Source: a bacterium UBP8_UBA817
GTDB lineage: Bacteria > Margulisbacteria > Marinamargulisbacteria > CAMDBA01
Assembly (NCBI GenBank): GCA_945888995.1
Contig: CAMDBA010000005.1
Location: 1-64,000, forward strand
Direction of reading: 5' to 3'
Length of the DNA: 64,000 nucleotides
Numbering within the stretch: the first letter of the stretch is position 1; every line of letters begins with the position of its first letter. Made by a program: the position numbers and the translations under genes. Below, one piece after another: positions 17,956 to 28,671 of the stretch. A model generated the notes under the pieces. The model saw only the letters and a list, made by a program, of their open reading frames with translations. It was not told the origin of the DNA and searched no databases.

Positions 17956-19023
17956 ATGTGGAAGGGTGTTATTGAAGCATACCGTATGTTTTTGCCTGTT
18001 ACCGATGCGACACCGGTGGTTAGTTTATGTGAAGGAAATACGCCGTTAATTCAACTCCATAACTTGCCGGGGCTGTTTAATATTGCGGCAGAATGGTATG
18101 CAAAATACGAAGGATTAAATCCAACCGGGTCATTTAAAGACCGTGGGATGTGTATGGCGATTACCAAGGCTAAAGAAGCCGGCTCGAAAATTGTAATGTG
18201 TGCATCCACCGGAAATACGTCTGCGGCGGCGGCGGCGTATGCTGCGCGCGCGGGAATGGCATGTTGCGTGTTGATCCCCGAAGGAAAGATCGCATTAGGA
18301 AAATTATCTCAGGCGATGCTTCATGGCGCATTGGTATTACAGATTCAAGGTAATTTTGACGATGCGTTGACTTTGGTCAGAGAGATTACAGCCGAGTATC
18401 CGATCACGTTGGTGAACTCGCTTAATCCGTATCGGATCGAAGGCCAGAAAACCGGCGCATTTGAAATCGTCGATCAATTGGGTGACGCCCCGGATTTTCA
18501 CTTTATTCCGGTGGGTAATGCCGGCAATATTACCGCTTATTGGAAAGGGTATACAGAATACTTCTCCCATCAAAAATCGACTAAATTACCTAAGATGATG
18601 GGGTATCAGGCCGCAGGCTCTGCGCCGATTGTAATGGGACATCCGATTGAGCATCCGGATACCATCGCTACTGCGATTCGGATCGGCAATCCCGCCAGTT
18701 GGCAGCAGGCCGTTGCTGCGAGAGACGAATCCGGCGGATTGATTGATATGGTCACTGATGACGAAATTACTCAGGCGCAACAGATGTTGGCGGGTCACGA
18801 AGGTATTTTTTGTGAACCGGCGTCTGCTGCCTCTATTGCCGGGGTCATTAAATATGCTCAGGCGAATCGGTTTGAATCGGGTCAGCGGATTGTGTCGATT
18901 CTCACCGGCCATGGGTTAAAAGATCCTACTCGCGCGATTGAAATCGCCTCCAGACCGGTTGTTGTTGACCGGACCAAAGCTGCGATTCTAAAAGTTTTAT
19001 CTCCAATGTTGGAGTCTGCATGA
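17956..19023 (+). CDS. thrC: Threonine synthase
   Basis: 355 residues, a fold type II PLP enzyme. The lysine motif is [11 protein letters not shown], the glycine loop that binds the PLP phosphate is [12 protein letters not shown], and [16 protein letters not shown] precedes it. It converts O-phosphohomoserine to threonine. A strong ribosome binding site (ACGAGGAG) precedes the start. The stop overlaps the start of the apgM-like gene (ATGA), a pairing that bears on the source of its substrate. Confidence 0.95.
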   Translation: MWKGVIEAYRMFLPVTDATPVVSLCEGNTPLIQLHNLPGLFNIAAEWYAKYEGLNPTGSFKDRGMCMAITKAKEAGSKIVMCASTGNTSAAAAAYAARAGMACCVLIPEGKIALGKLSQAMLHGALVLQIQGNFDDALTLVREITAEYPITLVNSLNPYRIEGQKTGAFEIVDQLGDAPDFHFIPVGNAGNITAYWKGYTEYFSHQKSTKLPKMMGYQAAGSAPIVMGHPIEHPDTIATAIRIGNPASWQQAVAARDESGGLIDMVTDDEITQAQQMLAGHEGIFCEPASAASIAGVIKYAQANRFESGQRIVSILTGHGLKDPTRAIEIASRPVVVDRTKAAILKVLSPMLESA

Positions 19024-20201
19024 AATATATTGTCTGTTTAGGGGACGGCATGGCCGATTGGCCGATCAAGTCTTTGGGTGACCGGACGCCTTTGCAGGCA
19101 GCGAAGACCCCGACTATGGACCTGATGGCACAGCAGGGCCAGTCCGGCCGAGTTTTGACGGTGCCTTCTCATCTGAAACCCGGATCCGATGTCGCGAATA
19201 TTGGCATTCTGGGATATGACCCGTCGTTGTATTACACGGGACGTGCGCCCATCGAGGCGGCCAGCATGGGACTCCGGATTCCGGATGGTCAATTGGCATT
19301 TCGGTGTAACTTGGTGACTATTCAGGAAGATGTCATGGTGGATTTTACGGCTGAGCATGTCAGCTCGGCTGAAGGGGAAGCTCTTTTAGCGACGCTTAAT
19401 TCTGAATTATCTTTCTTTGGGGTTCAATTTTTTCCAGGTGTGAGTTATCGGAACCTGGCATTATGGGATGATAGGCTTGCGGCGCTGTCTTGCACGCCGC
19501 CTCACGATGTGACGGATAAAGAGATCCGACCGTATTTACCGCAGGGAAAAGGCGCCGACCGTGTAGCCAAGCTTGTGGCGGCGGCCCGTCTTATTTTGGC
19601 GGCGCATCCGGTGAATAGGGCCCGCACCGACAAGGGGTTATTGCCTGTCACGGACATCTGGTTATGGGGGCAAGGCAAGATGCCGAATCTTCCACTGTTT
19701 GAGACCCAACATGGCTTAACAGGTGGGATGGTTACGGCGGTCGACTTGTTAAAAGGGATTGGTCAGCTCATCGGTTTTGAAACGCCCGATGTCGAAGGTG
19801 CGACTGGTTTTCTGGATACTAATTATGCCGGGAAAGTCGAGACGGGATTGCGGTTATTGGAGAGTCACGATTTTGTTTTCATTCACATAGAAGCGCCGGA
19901 TGAAGCGGGGCATATGGGCCGTGAAGATTTGAAAGTGGAAGCGATCGAAGCCTTTGATTCGCAGGTCGTCTCCCCTATATTGGCTTATGCTAAGCAGCAG
20001 TCCGATGTCCGGATTATGGTGCTTCCCGATCATCCTACGCCGTGTGCACTTAAGACGCATACGTCCGACCGGGTTCCTTTTTTGATTTACGGTGCGGGTA
20101 TTTCGGCTGGTTTGGCTACTGCATTTAATGAAACCGAGGTTTCAGCGGCGTTGTCGTTCGATACTCCTTGGGAGTTACTGGCTTATTTTCTTAAAAAATA
20201 G
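19020..20201 (+). CDS. ApgM-like phosphomutase; probable homoserine kinase substitute
   Basis: 393 residues of the alkaline-phosphatase superfamily, archaeal-type cofactor-independent phosphoglycerate mutase branch. LGDGMADWP carries the first metal Asp, [13 protein letters not shown] the phosphorylatable Ser, and [11 protein letters not shown] and LPDHPTP the other metal ligands. Proteins of this branch next to threonine genes have been proposed as non-orthologous homoserine kinases. Coupling to thrC by a 4 bp overlap, and no thrB in view, favours that role, but phosphoglycerate mutase cannot be excluded. Confidence 0.8.
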   Translation: MKYIVCLGDGMADWPIKSLGDRTPLQAAKTPTMDLMAQQGQSGRVLTVPSHLKPGSDVANIGILGYDPSLYYTGRAPIEAASMGLRIPDGQLAFRCNLVTIQEDVMVDFTAEHVSSAEGEALLATLNSELSFFGVQFFPGVSYRNLALWDDRLAALSCTPPHDVTDKEIRPYLPQGKGADRVAKLVAAARLILAAHPVNRARTDKGLLPVTDIWLWGQGKMPNLPLFETQHGLTGGMVTAVDLLKGIGQLIGFETPDVEGATGFLDTNYAGKVETGLRLLESHDFVFIHIEAPDEAGHMGREDLKVEAIEAFDSQVVSPILAYAKQQSDVRIMVLPDHPTPCALKTHTSDRVPFLIYGAGISAGLATAFNETEVSAALSFDTPWELLAYFLKK

Positions 20202-20219
20202 GCTCGGAGGTAGGCTGCG

Positions 20220-23200
20220 ATGCCATATTTTCGCAAAATCCTGATTATTGTACTGATTCTTTCCGGAACAATTTGTTTAGGCGCGTATCTGGGCATCCAG
20301 ACTCTCACCAGCACCCATTTTCCACAATCGATTTTGAAAGACAAAATTGAAGTAGAAGTTGGAAAAGCACTCGGGCATGAGGTGCAGATTGCGGGGCTCG
20401 ACGGTAATTTTATCACCCATATTCGTCTCAAAGGTGTTCGTATTTCGGATAAGAAAACCCTTGAAGACGGGGCATTTATTGAAGTGGACCGGGTGATAAT
20501 TCGGTATAATCCGATTCTCTTTCTGCTGAATAAAGGGGATATCTTGGCGTCTATTTCTGAAATTAACGTCGAATCGGGTACGGCGTTTGTAAAGCGGAGC
20601 CGGTCGGATCGATGGAATATTTTAGAATTTTTACCACCACCAGATTCGACGCAACCGCCGCTTAAATTCTCGAGCCTTTTGAATTTGCATAATGTGCGGC
20701 TCCATTTTTTGGATGAACGGGGATGGGGTGCAAAGCCGCTTGAAAAGCCGTTTAACGAAACGATGGTGGTAAACGGCCGGATGAACTTTAAAGATCTTCA
20801 TTCTGTTTCTTATGATATCTGGGGGCATACCGGGAGCATTAACCGGTTTGCCATGACGGGCTTGGTTAACCTTCTCACCGGTCAATATAGTCTGGTGGCA
20901 GATATGGAGCGGTTGTCACTGTCCCAATGGAGCCGCTATATTGTGCCGCTCGACGGCATGGCGTTGACATCAGGCTCTGCGACGCTGAAACTGAATTTAA
21001 AAAGCCGGAAGCTGATTAAAAAAACAGATCTCCCCTTTACCTATACAATCGATGCCGAGCTTGCGAATGCGGATCTTCAGCTTCCCTATTTCCCTCTTCC
21101 TACCCGTAAGCTCACCGGAGAAATCCGCATTGCGCGGGACAGGATTGCTTTTCAGCAATTTAAGGGAGAGTTAAATAATATTCCGATTGTCGGACGGGGC
21201 GAAGTGGATTTGGGTCAGGGCGTTATCCGGATGGCGATTAACACCGACCAATTCTCTCTTCCCCGTATCAAAGGGCTTTTTCCGGTTTTGAAAGATGTGG
21301 ATTTTAACGGTTCGGGAAAAGCGGAGATTTCGATTACAGGGCCCTTAGCAAATCCGGTGATTGAAGGGTATGGCAAAATTCCCCGCGTCAGATCCTATTC
21401 CATGATATCGGAGAACTTAGAAACTGCGTTTCGCCTTCAAAGCGGAATTTTGCATTTCGGGGTGATATCTGGCTCTTTATATAAAGGGGCGATAACGGCG
21501 ACAGGCTCGGTTAACCTGAATGCCCCCCTTCCGATATTTGATGTTCAGGTATCGGCTAAGTCGATTGATCTGGCGGCTATTCTTCCACCGAATTCGGTCT
21601 TGAAAGGCCATGCTGATATTATAGCGAAGCTTAACGGAACCTCTGATTTATATCGGATGAATGTGTATTTTACCGGTCTACATTTAATTGCGGCGAATCA
21701 GCTGATTCGAAAAGCCCATCTTGAAATGCTGGCTCAAAAGAATGCTCCGATACAAATTAAAACGGGTGCGGTATGGATTAATGATGGGGAACCTATCGCG
21801 ATAGCGGGCACATTGGACCGGTCTGCCCGGCTGGCTTTACAGGTGTCGGGTAGCAAAATTGCGTTAAAGGATTTTGATCCTCTGGTCGACCCGTTGGCTC
21901 CGGCTGGAAGTTTGGCGCTTAAAGGTGTGTTTACCGCGACGCTTTCGTCTGCGTTTTGGACCAATCCTATCGATCATTTTCAGGCTCGTGCGGCGGTGTC
22001 CTTAACCGGGTTTCAATATTGGGGTTACTATGTTGAGCAGAGTCATATCGCCTTTTCTTATCAAAATAATCAATTGCGTTTAGAGCGTCTGGAATTTCGT
22101 AATCCCGGTTCGAATCTGACTTGTGAAGGATTATTTGACCATTGGAAGTTGCATGATTTAACGATGACGACGAGTCGGTTTGATCTTTCTAGTTCTCAAT
22201 TAATTCAACGCTATATTCCCTCTTATCTCAAGCCGGTCTTAGGGCTGATTAGTATGTCGATTCGGGTAGGGGCGTTAACCGATGTCCTGCAGCCGATTGA
22301 TACCCAAGGGCTGTGGCTGAAGTCTTACCGGATAGAAGGGGACTTAAAAATTGAAAATGGCGGCATAAAAGATCAGCCGTTCAAGCAATTGGATCTTGTT
22401 TGTGATTGGGACGGCGCTCGTCTTGAGATGGGGCGCTTTCACATTGAGCAAGGCAAATCCAAAATAGCGGCCCATGGTCTTTTGGATCCCGAATATCATT
22501 TGGATGTCGTGGTTGAAAAAGGGACGGTGATTGATATTGAGGATTTCCGGATGCTCAAAGCGATGTATCCGACGTCCTATGGGAAGTTATTTTTTAACGG
22601 TTCAATAAAAGGTGTGATTACAGATCCTGTTTTGGATATTGATGTGCAGGGTGAGAATATGCGCTTCAATTATCTGACGCTGGAAGAATTTTCCGGGCAT
22701 ATAAATTATTCGGATCTCAAGCTGGCGTTCCAAAACTTCATGCTTCGTAAAGGCAATGACCGCTACCTTTTTGCCGGATATCTGGAGGCCACGGATTTCT
22801 GGAAAACCCGGCGGTTTGCCGATCTTAAATACGGGATGAATGCCTCATTTAATAAAGTGGATGTCGCGGCGTTGGCCAATCTGATCCGAATGGCAGCGAA
22901 AGAATATCAGGAAAGCTTTGCTCCTCCGCACCGGATGGAAGAAGAAACGGTTCAAAAAAACGTAACGGCCGTCACATCGAATGTGCCCAGCGGATATTCT
23001 ATTTCCGATCCGGGGTATTCATTTGATCAAGTCCAGCTCTATCAATTCGGATCGGGGACCGACAGTGTCACATTTTATGCCCAACTTAAGCAGAAAAAAA
23101 TCGTTATTGATGAGTCTGTGGCGGTGGGTCTGGATACCCTAAAGGGGGAAATTTCCGGGCAATTTACGATTCGATCCCGTGCTAAACAGACGCCGCTTCT

Positions 23201-25232
23201 TGGATTGGATCTGACGATTAATGACGGGGAATACCTTTTTTTATCGGCCAAAACGCTCCGATTCGGGATTCATTCCGACCAGGATATTATGAAATGGGAA
23301 GTCAGCTTTGATAACGGTACTTTAGGAGGCAAGCTTTTCTCTCATTTTGCGTCTCAGGGGTCGCTAGATACTGCGGGAATGTTAACGATTGCTAATACCG
23401 AAATGACGGCATCCAATCGCAGCCGCAGTCAGCTCGTGACCGGGACGATTCCGATTTCGGCATGGTGGGATCCGTCTAAAAAAATGGCGAATATAGCGTT
23501 GAAGATTAATTTAACCGGGGATGATATCGGCCTTCTTTCGATTGTGAATCCGATTATTCAGGATATGACCAATGATGGTCGTATTGAAGTGATACTGACC
23601 GGGCCTTTGTCCGATATTCAGGTGAATTCGACCGTTTTTGTCGCGACTAATCTGAAGATTTATTTGGCTGGTTCCACATCATTTCAATCCCCTCTTAAAT
23701 TTTCATCCGATAAGATTGCCATCAAGAATAACCAATTAATTCTGCCTGCAACTACGGTAGGCTGGCAGGGGGGTGATACCAAGGTATTAAATGGGAATGA
23801 CCAACAAAATAATCAATTCATCCTTTCGGGTCAGGTGGGCCTAGTCCGGATTAATCTTTTGCAAATGGATTATTTAGATATCAGATTTGACCTGAAAATG
23901 GATGATACGGATATTTCGATAAACTTCCCTGAAATTTATAATGGGGGTGTCGGCCTGCGTGATTTTAGTGTGGTCGGGACTTATCGGATTCCGTTTTCGA
24001 TTGAAGAGATTCGTCTCTATACGCAAACGCTTGAGACCGATGCCGAAGTAGGGCCGATTATTTCAGGTCGGATTATACTTAGCGACGGACGTATTGCACT
24101 TCCCGCACTAGGTGATAAGCAACCCCTTCCGTCTTTTAAGCTCAACTTGAATCTGGCGCTTAAACGAGATGTCTTAGTGTCGGGTGGGTTATTTGGAGAA
24201 GGCTTTTTTGCAAATTTTGCGAATAGCTTTAATCTGTCATTTGCCGAAACGCGTTCTGATTTGGTAATTTCAGGCACATTTAATGCACCGAGAATCAGTA
24301 ATCAGCTGTATTTCTCGGAAGGGTCTGTTAATTTTTTAAACCGTGAGTTTGAGCTTATGGGGGCGGAGCGTCAGCGAGACTTTTACCGTGACCGTCCGGA
24401 TATGATTTATGACAATTATATTGCGTTTAAAAGTGAATGGCAGCCGAATTCCAATGCCAAAAGGGTATTGGTTCCGATTTTGAATGTGAAGGCCTTAACG
24501 ATTATCGAAGCGGATTCGCTGCCGTCTAGCGCATCGGTCAGCGCCGCAAAAGCAGGTAATTTTGGTGTAGTTGTGCTCTTTAACGGGCCGGTGTCCGACT
24601 TGTCGTCGGTAACGTTTGAAAAATACCAGATTGCGAATCCCCGGGCGCGTATGATGAACCCCGTTTTTGAACGTAAATATACCCTTGCTACCCGAAGTGC
24701 TGGTGCCCTAAGGACATCGTCGGATGATATGAAGGATACCATGGCGATTTTTGAATTGTTGCTTCCGGATCTGATCCGCAGTGGCTATTATCAGCAGCTT
24801 CATGCTGATTTGGATAAGGATCGGACCCAGAAACTATTAACCGATGTCGGCGGCAAGCAAATTAATATCTGGGCCCGGAGCTATCTGCGGCCGATCGAAA
24901 AAGATATTGCCCGCAATATCGGGCTGTATGATTTCAGAGTCGATTATAATGTGGGAAGCGCGATCTTAAATTCAAATAATCCTTATGATCAAACTCGGTC
25001 TGTCGGCTTTAATTTTATCAGTAATTTATTTTCCGACCAGTTGTTTTTGCGGGTTAAAACAAATCTGGATCTTTCCGAAAATCGGGCGTTGACGGATAAA
25101 TTTAGATTTACGGAATTCGAGTTGAATTATTTTATTTTACGGAACTTATCGTTTAACTTTTCCAATATCAGCGACGTTGGTACGCAGGTGTATAAGCCGG
25201 TTTATTCCATTAAATTTACTCATGAATTTTAA
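20220..25232 (+). CDS. tamB: TamB-like AsmA-superfamily translocation/lipid-transfer protein
   Basis: 1670 residues. An N-terminal membrane anchor (ILIIVLILSGTICLGAYLGI) is followed by a long series of beta-rich repeats of the AsmA/TamB type and a C-terminal DUF490 domain (from about residue 1270, including the EGSVNFLNREFELMG segment). Such proteins bridge the periplasm and help deliver outer-membrane proteins or phospholipids. It overlaps the downstream Omp85 gene by 11 bp, the usual tamB-tamA-type partner arrangement. The start has a GGAGG site and lies 18 bp after the apgM-like stop. Confidence 0.88.
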   Translation: MPYFRKILIIVLILSGTICLGAYLGIQTLTSTHFPQSILKDKIEVEVGKALGHEVQIAGLDGNFITHIRLKGVRISDKKTLEDGAFIEVDRVIIRYNPILFLLNKGDILASISEINVESGTAFVKRSRSDRWNILEFLPPPDSTQPPLKFSSLLNLHNVRLHFLDERGWGAKPLEKPFNETMVVNGRMNFKDLHSVSYDIWGHTGSINRFAMTGLVNLLTGQYSLVADMERLSLSQWSRYIVPLDGMALTSGSATLKLNLKSRKLIKKTDLPFTYTIDAELANADLQLPYFPLPTRKLTGEIRIARDRIAFQQFKGELNNIPIVGRGEVDLGQGVIRMAINTDQFSLPRIKGLFPVLKDVDFNGSGKAEISITGPLANPVIEGYGKIPRVRSYSMISENLETAFRLQSGILHFGVISGSLYKGAITATGSVNLNAPLPIFDVQVSAKSIDLAAILPPNSVLKGHADIIAKLNGTSDLYRMNVYFTGLHLIAANQLIRKAHLEMLAQKNAPIQIKTGAVWINDGEPIAIAGTLDRSARLALQVSGSKIALKDFDPLVDPLAPAGSLALKGVFTATLSSAFWTNPIDHFQARAAVSLTGFQYWGYYVEQSHIAFSYQNNQLRLERLEFRNPGSNLTCEGLFDHWKLHDLTMTTSRFDLSSSQLIQRYIPSYLKPVLGLISMSIRVGALTDVLQPIDTQGLWLKSYRIEGDLKIENGGIKDQPFKQLDLVCDWDGARLEMGRFHIEQGKSKIAAHGLLDPEYHLDVVVEKGTVIDIEDFRMLKAMYPTSYGKLFFNGSIKGVITDPVLDIDVQGENMRFNYLTLEEFSGHINYSDLKLAFQNFMLRKGNDRYLFAGYLEATDFWKTRRFADLKYGMNASFNKVDVAALANLIRMAAKEYQESFAPPHRMEEETVQKNVTAVTSNVPSGYSISDPGYSFDQVQLYQFGSGTDSVTFYAQLKQKKIVIDESVAVGLDTLKGEISGQFTIRSRAKQTPLLGLDLTINDGEYLFLSAKTLRFGIHSDQDIMKWEVSFDNGTLGGKLFSHFASQGSLDTAGMLTIANTEMTASNRSRSQLVTGTIPISAWWDPSKKMANIALKINLTGDDIGLLSIVNPIIQDMTNDGRIEVILTGPLSDIQVNSTVFVATNLKIYLAGSTSFQSPLKFSSDKIAIKNNQLILPATTVGWQGGDTKVLNGNDQQNNQFILSGQVGLVRINLLQMDYLDIRFDLKMDDTDISINFPEIYNGGVGLRDFSVVGTYRIPFSIEEIRLYTQTLETDAEVGPIISGRIILSDGRIALPALGDKQPLPSFKLNLNLALKRDVLVSGGLFGEGFFANFANSFNLSFAETRSDLVISGTFNAPRISNQLYFSEGSVNFLNREFELMGAERQRDFYRDRPDMIYDNYIAFKSEWQPNSNAKRVLVPILNVKALTIIEADSLPSSASVSAAKAGNFGVVVLFNGPVSDLSSVTFEKYQIANPRARMMNPVFERKYTLATRSAGALRTSSDDMKDTMAIFELLLPDLIRSGYYQQLHADLDKDRTQKLLTDVGGKQINIWARSYLRPIEKDIARNIGLYDFRVDYNVGSAILNSNNPYDQTRSVGFNFISNLFSDQLFLRVKTNLDLSENRALTDKFRFTEFELNYFILRNLSFNFSNISDVGTQVYKPVYSIKFTHEF

Positions 25233-26916
25233 ACATTACTTCATTTTATTGTGCTGTCTTTTCCTCTTTTGCGCTCCGATGCAGGCTAAATCGTCGTGGG
25301 TCGGGCAGTTTGTGCAAGCCGTTCAGATTGATGGCTTACAGACTGTATCTGGAAACCAGTTACCGACACCTTCGGCATTTTCAGTCAAGGTCGGCCAGAG
25401 GTTTTCTCTGGATGCGATTAAGCGCGACATCGATCTTTTGTATTTGTCCGGGTATTTTAATAAGGTGAATTATGCTGTCACGCCGACTGAAAATGGGGTT
25501 TTTGTTGTCATTGGTGTTTCCGAAAATGCGGTCATCCGGCAGGTTGTGATCACGGGGTGTAGTGTTTTTTCTGCTCCGGATTTAGCTGGAAGTATCAAAA
25601 GTAAAGCCGGGCAGGTCTTAAATATTAAAGACTTGAGGGAAGATATTGTGACGCTTCAGGCGCTCTATAGTTCCCGTGGATATGACTTGTTCAAAGTGCT
25701 TTCCGCTACACAGACACCGGATGCCGACCTTGTCTTTGATTGCGCGGAAGGTCGAATTGAGACGCTGCCATTTACCGAGCTCAGCACGATTCAGGAATTC
25801 GCTATTCGCCGCGAAATGTCACAGAGCCCTGGAAAGATTTTTAATACGAATGCAATACGCAATGATCGGGAGCGTCTCTTAAAATTAGGCTATTTTTCGG
25901 ATATTGATCCACCGGTATTGAGCCCGGGTACCACGTCTCAGGATATTAAGATGTCACTTCGGTTTCATGAGCGAAAAGCGAACCTGCTGGATGTAGGGCT
26001 TGAGCAGTCGGATATTCTATTGGCGTTTGTGAAAGGGACATTTAATCATGTGCTGCTGCATACCGATGTTTTGACCGCCAAAGCCCAGCTTAATTTTCAG
26101 AGCGGCTTGTCACTGCGCAGTTATTCCATCCGCTATTTTCAGCCGTGGTTTATGAATGTTGCGCCAATCACGTTTGCTGTAGGTGGCTGGACCCAGTACA
26201 CCACGATTGAAAAGCTTAATAACACCATTACGCCGAATAAGCGCGAAGGGGCTGACATTGTTTTCGGATTTCCGCTGATCCGTGATACGCTGATTTTCTC
26301 CCCTAAGATTAAGTTTGAAACGATTTTACCGACGACAGTGCCCTTTACACCCTATTCTAAACGGTCGATTTCGGGGCTGTTGAGTTTTAGTACAATTGAC
26401 AGCGCCAATAATCCATCTAAAGGGCTTTACGGATTTATTGAATATGAAAAAGGCGGTAATATCGGCAGTGTCGCGCTAGGCGGCTTGGATTTTAGCAAGG
26501 CAATGATTGAAGGCGCGATGTTTCTTGAGATGTCGAAAAGCCAGGTTTTAGGTCTTCACGCAGTGGCCGGTGTCTATCACCCGAATTCCCAAAATGTGCC
26601 GACGTTTGATACGGAAGGCTATCTCATGGGGGGTGCGTCGACGCTGCGGGGATACCAGGAAAACACATTCCAGGGGCGAAGGAAGTTACTTTTTAATGTA
26701 GAGTACCGTATAATGATGTCTTCCTTCGTGCAAACTGTGCTGTTTGCCGATTTTGGGAAGGTTTTTAGTGACGGTTGGAATCTGGATCTCTCGACTTTTC
26801 AGGTCGGAAAAGGAGTCGGTTTCCGCTTTTTCACACCGATTGGGCCTTTCAGGCTTGATTTTGCATGGGGAAGCCAAGATTTTATTATCCACTTCAATTT
26901 AGGGCAGATGTTTTAA
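25222..26916 (+). CDS. Omp85-family outer-membrane protein (BamA/TamA-like)
   Basis: 564 residues from the ATG at 25222, chosen because it gives a clean signal peptide (MNFKHYFILLCCLFLFCAPMQA) inside a longer open frame. About three POTRA domains follow (QIDGLQTVSG; VVITGCSVFSA; ALYSSRGYD), then a 16-strand-type barrel with the late GGASTLRGYQENTFQG segment, which is the conserved L6 loop RGY motif, and a terminal Phe. It inserts outer-membrane proteins, probably with the overlapping upstream TamB-like protein. Two to three POTRAs favour a TamA-type role over BamA, which has five. Confidence 0.85.
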   Translation: MNFKHYFILLCCLFLFCAPMQAKSSWVGQFVQAVQIDGLQTVSGNQLPTPSAFSVKVGQRFSLDAIKRDIDLLYLSGYFNKVNYAVTPTENGVFVVIGVSENAVIRQVVITGCSVFSAPDLAGSIKSKAGQVLNIKDLREDIVTLQALYSSRGYDLFKVLSATQTPDADLVFDCAEGRIETLPFTELSTIQEFAIRREMSQSPGKIFNTNAIRNDRERLLKLGYFSDIDPPVLSPGTTSQDIKMSLRFHERKANLLDVGLEQSDILLAFVKGTFNHVLLHTDVLTAKAQLNFQSGLSLRSYSIRYFQPWFMNVAPITFAVGGWTQYTTIEKLNNTITPNKREGADIVFGFPLIRDTLIFSPKIKFETILPTTVPFTPYSKRSISGLLSFSTIDSANNPSKGLYGFIEYEKGGNIGSVALGGLDFSKAMIEGAMFLEMSKSQVLGLHAVAGVYHPNSQNVPTFDTEGYLMGGASTLRGYQENTFQGRRKLLFNVEYRIMMSSFVQTVLFADFGKVFSDGWNLDLSTFQVGKGVGFRFFTPIGPFRLDFAWGSQDFIIHFNLGQMF

Positions 26917-26918
26917 CT

Positions 26919-27860
26919 ATGATTAATATATTTATTACCGGTGCATCCGGATGTGTAGGGCGATATATTGTAGACGAATTGTTACCGGTAGAAGATTACC
27001 ATCTTCATTTATTTATCCGGGACAAAAAGTTGGTCTCATTTTTAGAGGGTCATCCGCGGGTAACGTTTCATGAAGGCGATATGAGCCATATCGACGACTT
27101 TGCGGATTTGCTTGCGACTATGGATTATATCGTTCACGTTGCGACTCCTTGGGGGGATTCGGATTATACGTTTTTAATTAATGTCGATAAAACGTATCGG
27201 TTGTTCGAATTAGCTCGTAATTGCAAGAAAATTATCTATTTTTCGACCGCCAGTATTCTCGGTAAAAACAATCAATTATTACCAGAAGCTGGTGAATTTG
27301 GTACCTCTTATATCCGCTCCAAATACAAAGCCTACGGCAAGATCCGGGGATCTGAATTCTCAGATAAAACCGTGATTTTATTTCCGACCTTGGTTTTAGG
27401 CGGCGCGCCGGACCGTCCGTGGTCCCATGTGAGTGGCGGACTTCGTTCGGGAGAGCATAAGCATTACCTGAAATGGGTCCGATTTTTCTATGTTGACGGG
27501 GAATTCCATTTTATTCATGCCAAAGATATTGCCACAATTGTAGGTCAGGTCATTGCTCAGGATCTGCCAAGTGCCGATTATGTGATGGGTTACCCGTCGA
27601 TCTCGGCGAAACGGACGATCGAGCTATTATGTCAGGCCTTTAATACGCCGATGCTGCTCCGAGTGAAGCTCCCGGTTAAAAGTATTCTTTTCTTAGCCAA
27701 GCTTTTCGGTATCAAAATGGCGCCTTGGGATTATTTTTGTATTCGCAATCCGCATTTTGTTTATAAAACGGTGACGCCGAAGGATTTTGGGGGGGTGGAT
27801 CTTTATCCCACATTGAATCACTTGGCCACCGATTGGCGCCTCTCTGCGGAGGCTTGTTAA
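26919..27860 (+). CDS. NAD-dependent epimerase/dehydratase-type extended SDR
   Basis: 313 residues starting 2 bp after the Omp85 stop. The Rossmann motif TGASGCVG is at 7-14 and SYIRSKYKAY supplies the Tyr-xxx-Lys pair. The start at 26919 leaves only the glycine motif region ahead. It is in the nucleotide-sugar epimerase/dehydratase superfamily, but the substrate is unknown. Its stop codon TAA (27858-27860) lies inside repeat copy A. Confidence 0.8.
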   Translation: MINIFITGASGCVGRYIVDELLPVEDYHLHLFIRDKKLVSFLEGHPRVTFHEGDMSHIDDFADLLATMDYIVHVATPWGDSDYTFLINVDKTYRLFELARNCKKIIYFSTASILGKNNQLLPEAGEFGTSYIRSKYKAYGKIRGSEFSDKTVILFPTLVLGGAPDRPWSHVSGGLRSGEHKHYLKWVRFFYVDGEFHFIHAKDIATIVGQVIAQDLPSADYVMGYPSISAKRTIELLCQAFNTPMLLRVKLPVKSILFLAKLFGIKMAPWDYFCIRNPHFVYKTVTPKDFGGVDLYPTLNHLATDWRLSAEAC

Positions 27861-27961
27861 CGACCTCATCTTCGGCGCTATTGCTCCGCACCGAATCCTC
27901 ACTGTAGCCTATGCTACACCTCCGGTTCGGTGCTCGTAATGCCTTGCCTATGACGCCGTTA
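27858..27961. repeat. Palindromic intergenic repeat, copy A
   Basis: About 104 bp. The core reads TCATCTTCGGCGCTATTGCT to TATGACGCC, matching copy B. Outer ends TAACGACCTCAT and ATGACGCCGTTA pair with two mismatches, ACCGAA pairs with TTCGGT, and the inner TGTAGC-CTAT-GCTACA is a perfect hairpin. It begins at the stop codon of the epimerase gene. Confidence 0.75.
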
Positions 27962-28038
27962 GCGGCGCCTCATGATCTGTCACTTTTGTCATTCCGAGCC
28001 TCTTCCAATGTCTGCTGTAGAGACGCGATAAATCGCGT

Positions 28039-28058
28039 GTCCGACTCTAAAAATCTTT
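28039..28058. repeat. Short palindrome
   Basis: ACGCGATAAATCGCGT is a perfect 7 bp inverted repeat with a two-base loop, set in GTAGAG...GTCC. It lies in the remainder of the 247 bp gap after repeat A. Short palindromes of this type occur as scattered intergenic elements; only one copy is seen here. Confidence 0.35.
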
Positions 28059-28107
28059 TCGTGCATTGACGCTTTAGAGTAGTCGCCCCCCAAACTTCGT
28101 CTGAAGA

Positions 28108-28671
28108 TTACTTAGAAAGAAAATCCCAAAATCGTTTGAATGGGCCTGCTTTTTTGGCGGATTCCTCGTCGTTTTTGTTTTTTTTGTCGGAGTCAGAGGA
28201 CGGATCGTCGTTGTCTAGATCGCTTTGGGTGGCTTTGGCGACGTGTTCTTTTTTGTAGACTTTAGGGGCGAATGGGTTTTCGGCCTGGAAGGGGTTGAGT
28301 TGGACTTGTTGTTGCTGTTGGTTTAGCTTTGCGGATGCGGAGGCTTGTTGGGTTTGGAAGGCTTTGTCGAGAATGGCTTTCAGATGGTCCGGTTTGGCTA
28401 GGTCTTTGGGTTTTTCTGCTTGGAGAGTGTCTTTTAGGACGTCGATTTTGGCCTTTAAAGTGTCGTCTGTTAAGGTTTGTTTAACCAGGTCTAATTTTTC
28501 GATGGCATCGGCGGTATTGAGTTTGGGACCGTCACTGCCTTTGGTAATACTACTTTTCAGGCAGTCTTTGCATTGAGATTTTGCGAAGTCCTCTTTTTGG
28601 GCCTGTTCCTGGGCTTGGTCGGGACGATTTTGGATGCCGGATGCGGCTGAAATGCTGCCTGTGTCCGACAT
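28108..28671 (-). CDS. Low-complexity hypothetical protein
   Basis: 187 residues, unrecognised. It is hydrophilic and rich in Gln, Lys, Asp and Ser, with a QQQQQVQLN run and a tail SDSDKKNKND followed by a small aromatic end (FKRFWDFLSK) that could be a short amphipathic or secretion-related segment. No transmembrane region. The start overlaps the stop of the upstream gene as TAATG, so the two are probably translated together. The composition resembles disordered, possibly exported proteins. Confidence 0.6.
   Translation of the reverse strand: MSDTGSISAASGIQNRPDQAQEQAQKEDFAKSQCKDCLKSSITKGSDGPKLNTADAIEKLDLVKQTLTDDTLKAKIDVLKDTLQAEKPKDLAKPDHLKAILDKAFQTQQASASAKLNQQQQQVQLNPFQAENPFAPKVYKKEHVAKATQSDLDNDDPSSDSDKKNKNDEESAKKAGPFKRFWDFLSK

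Noticed and set aside
25177-25221. Upstream in-frame extension of the Omp85 gene
   Set aside because: The ATG at 25222 gives a clean signal peptide, and the extension would overlap the tamB end further.
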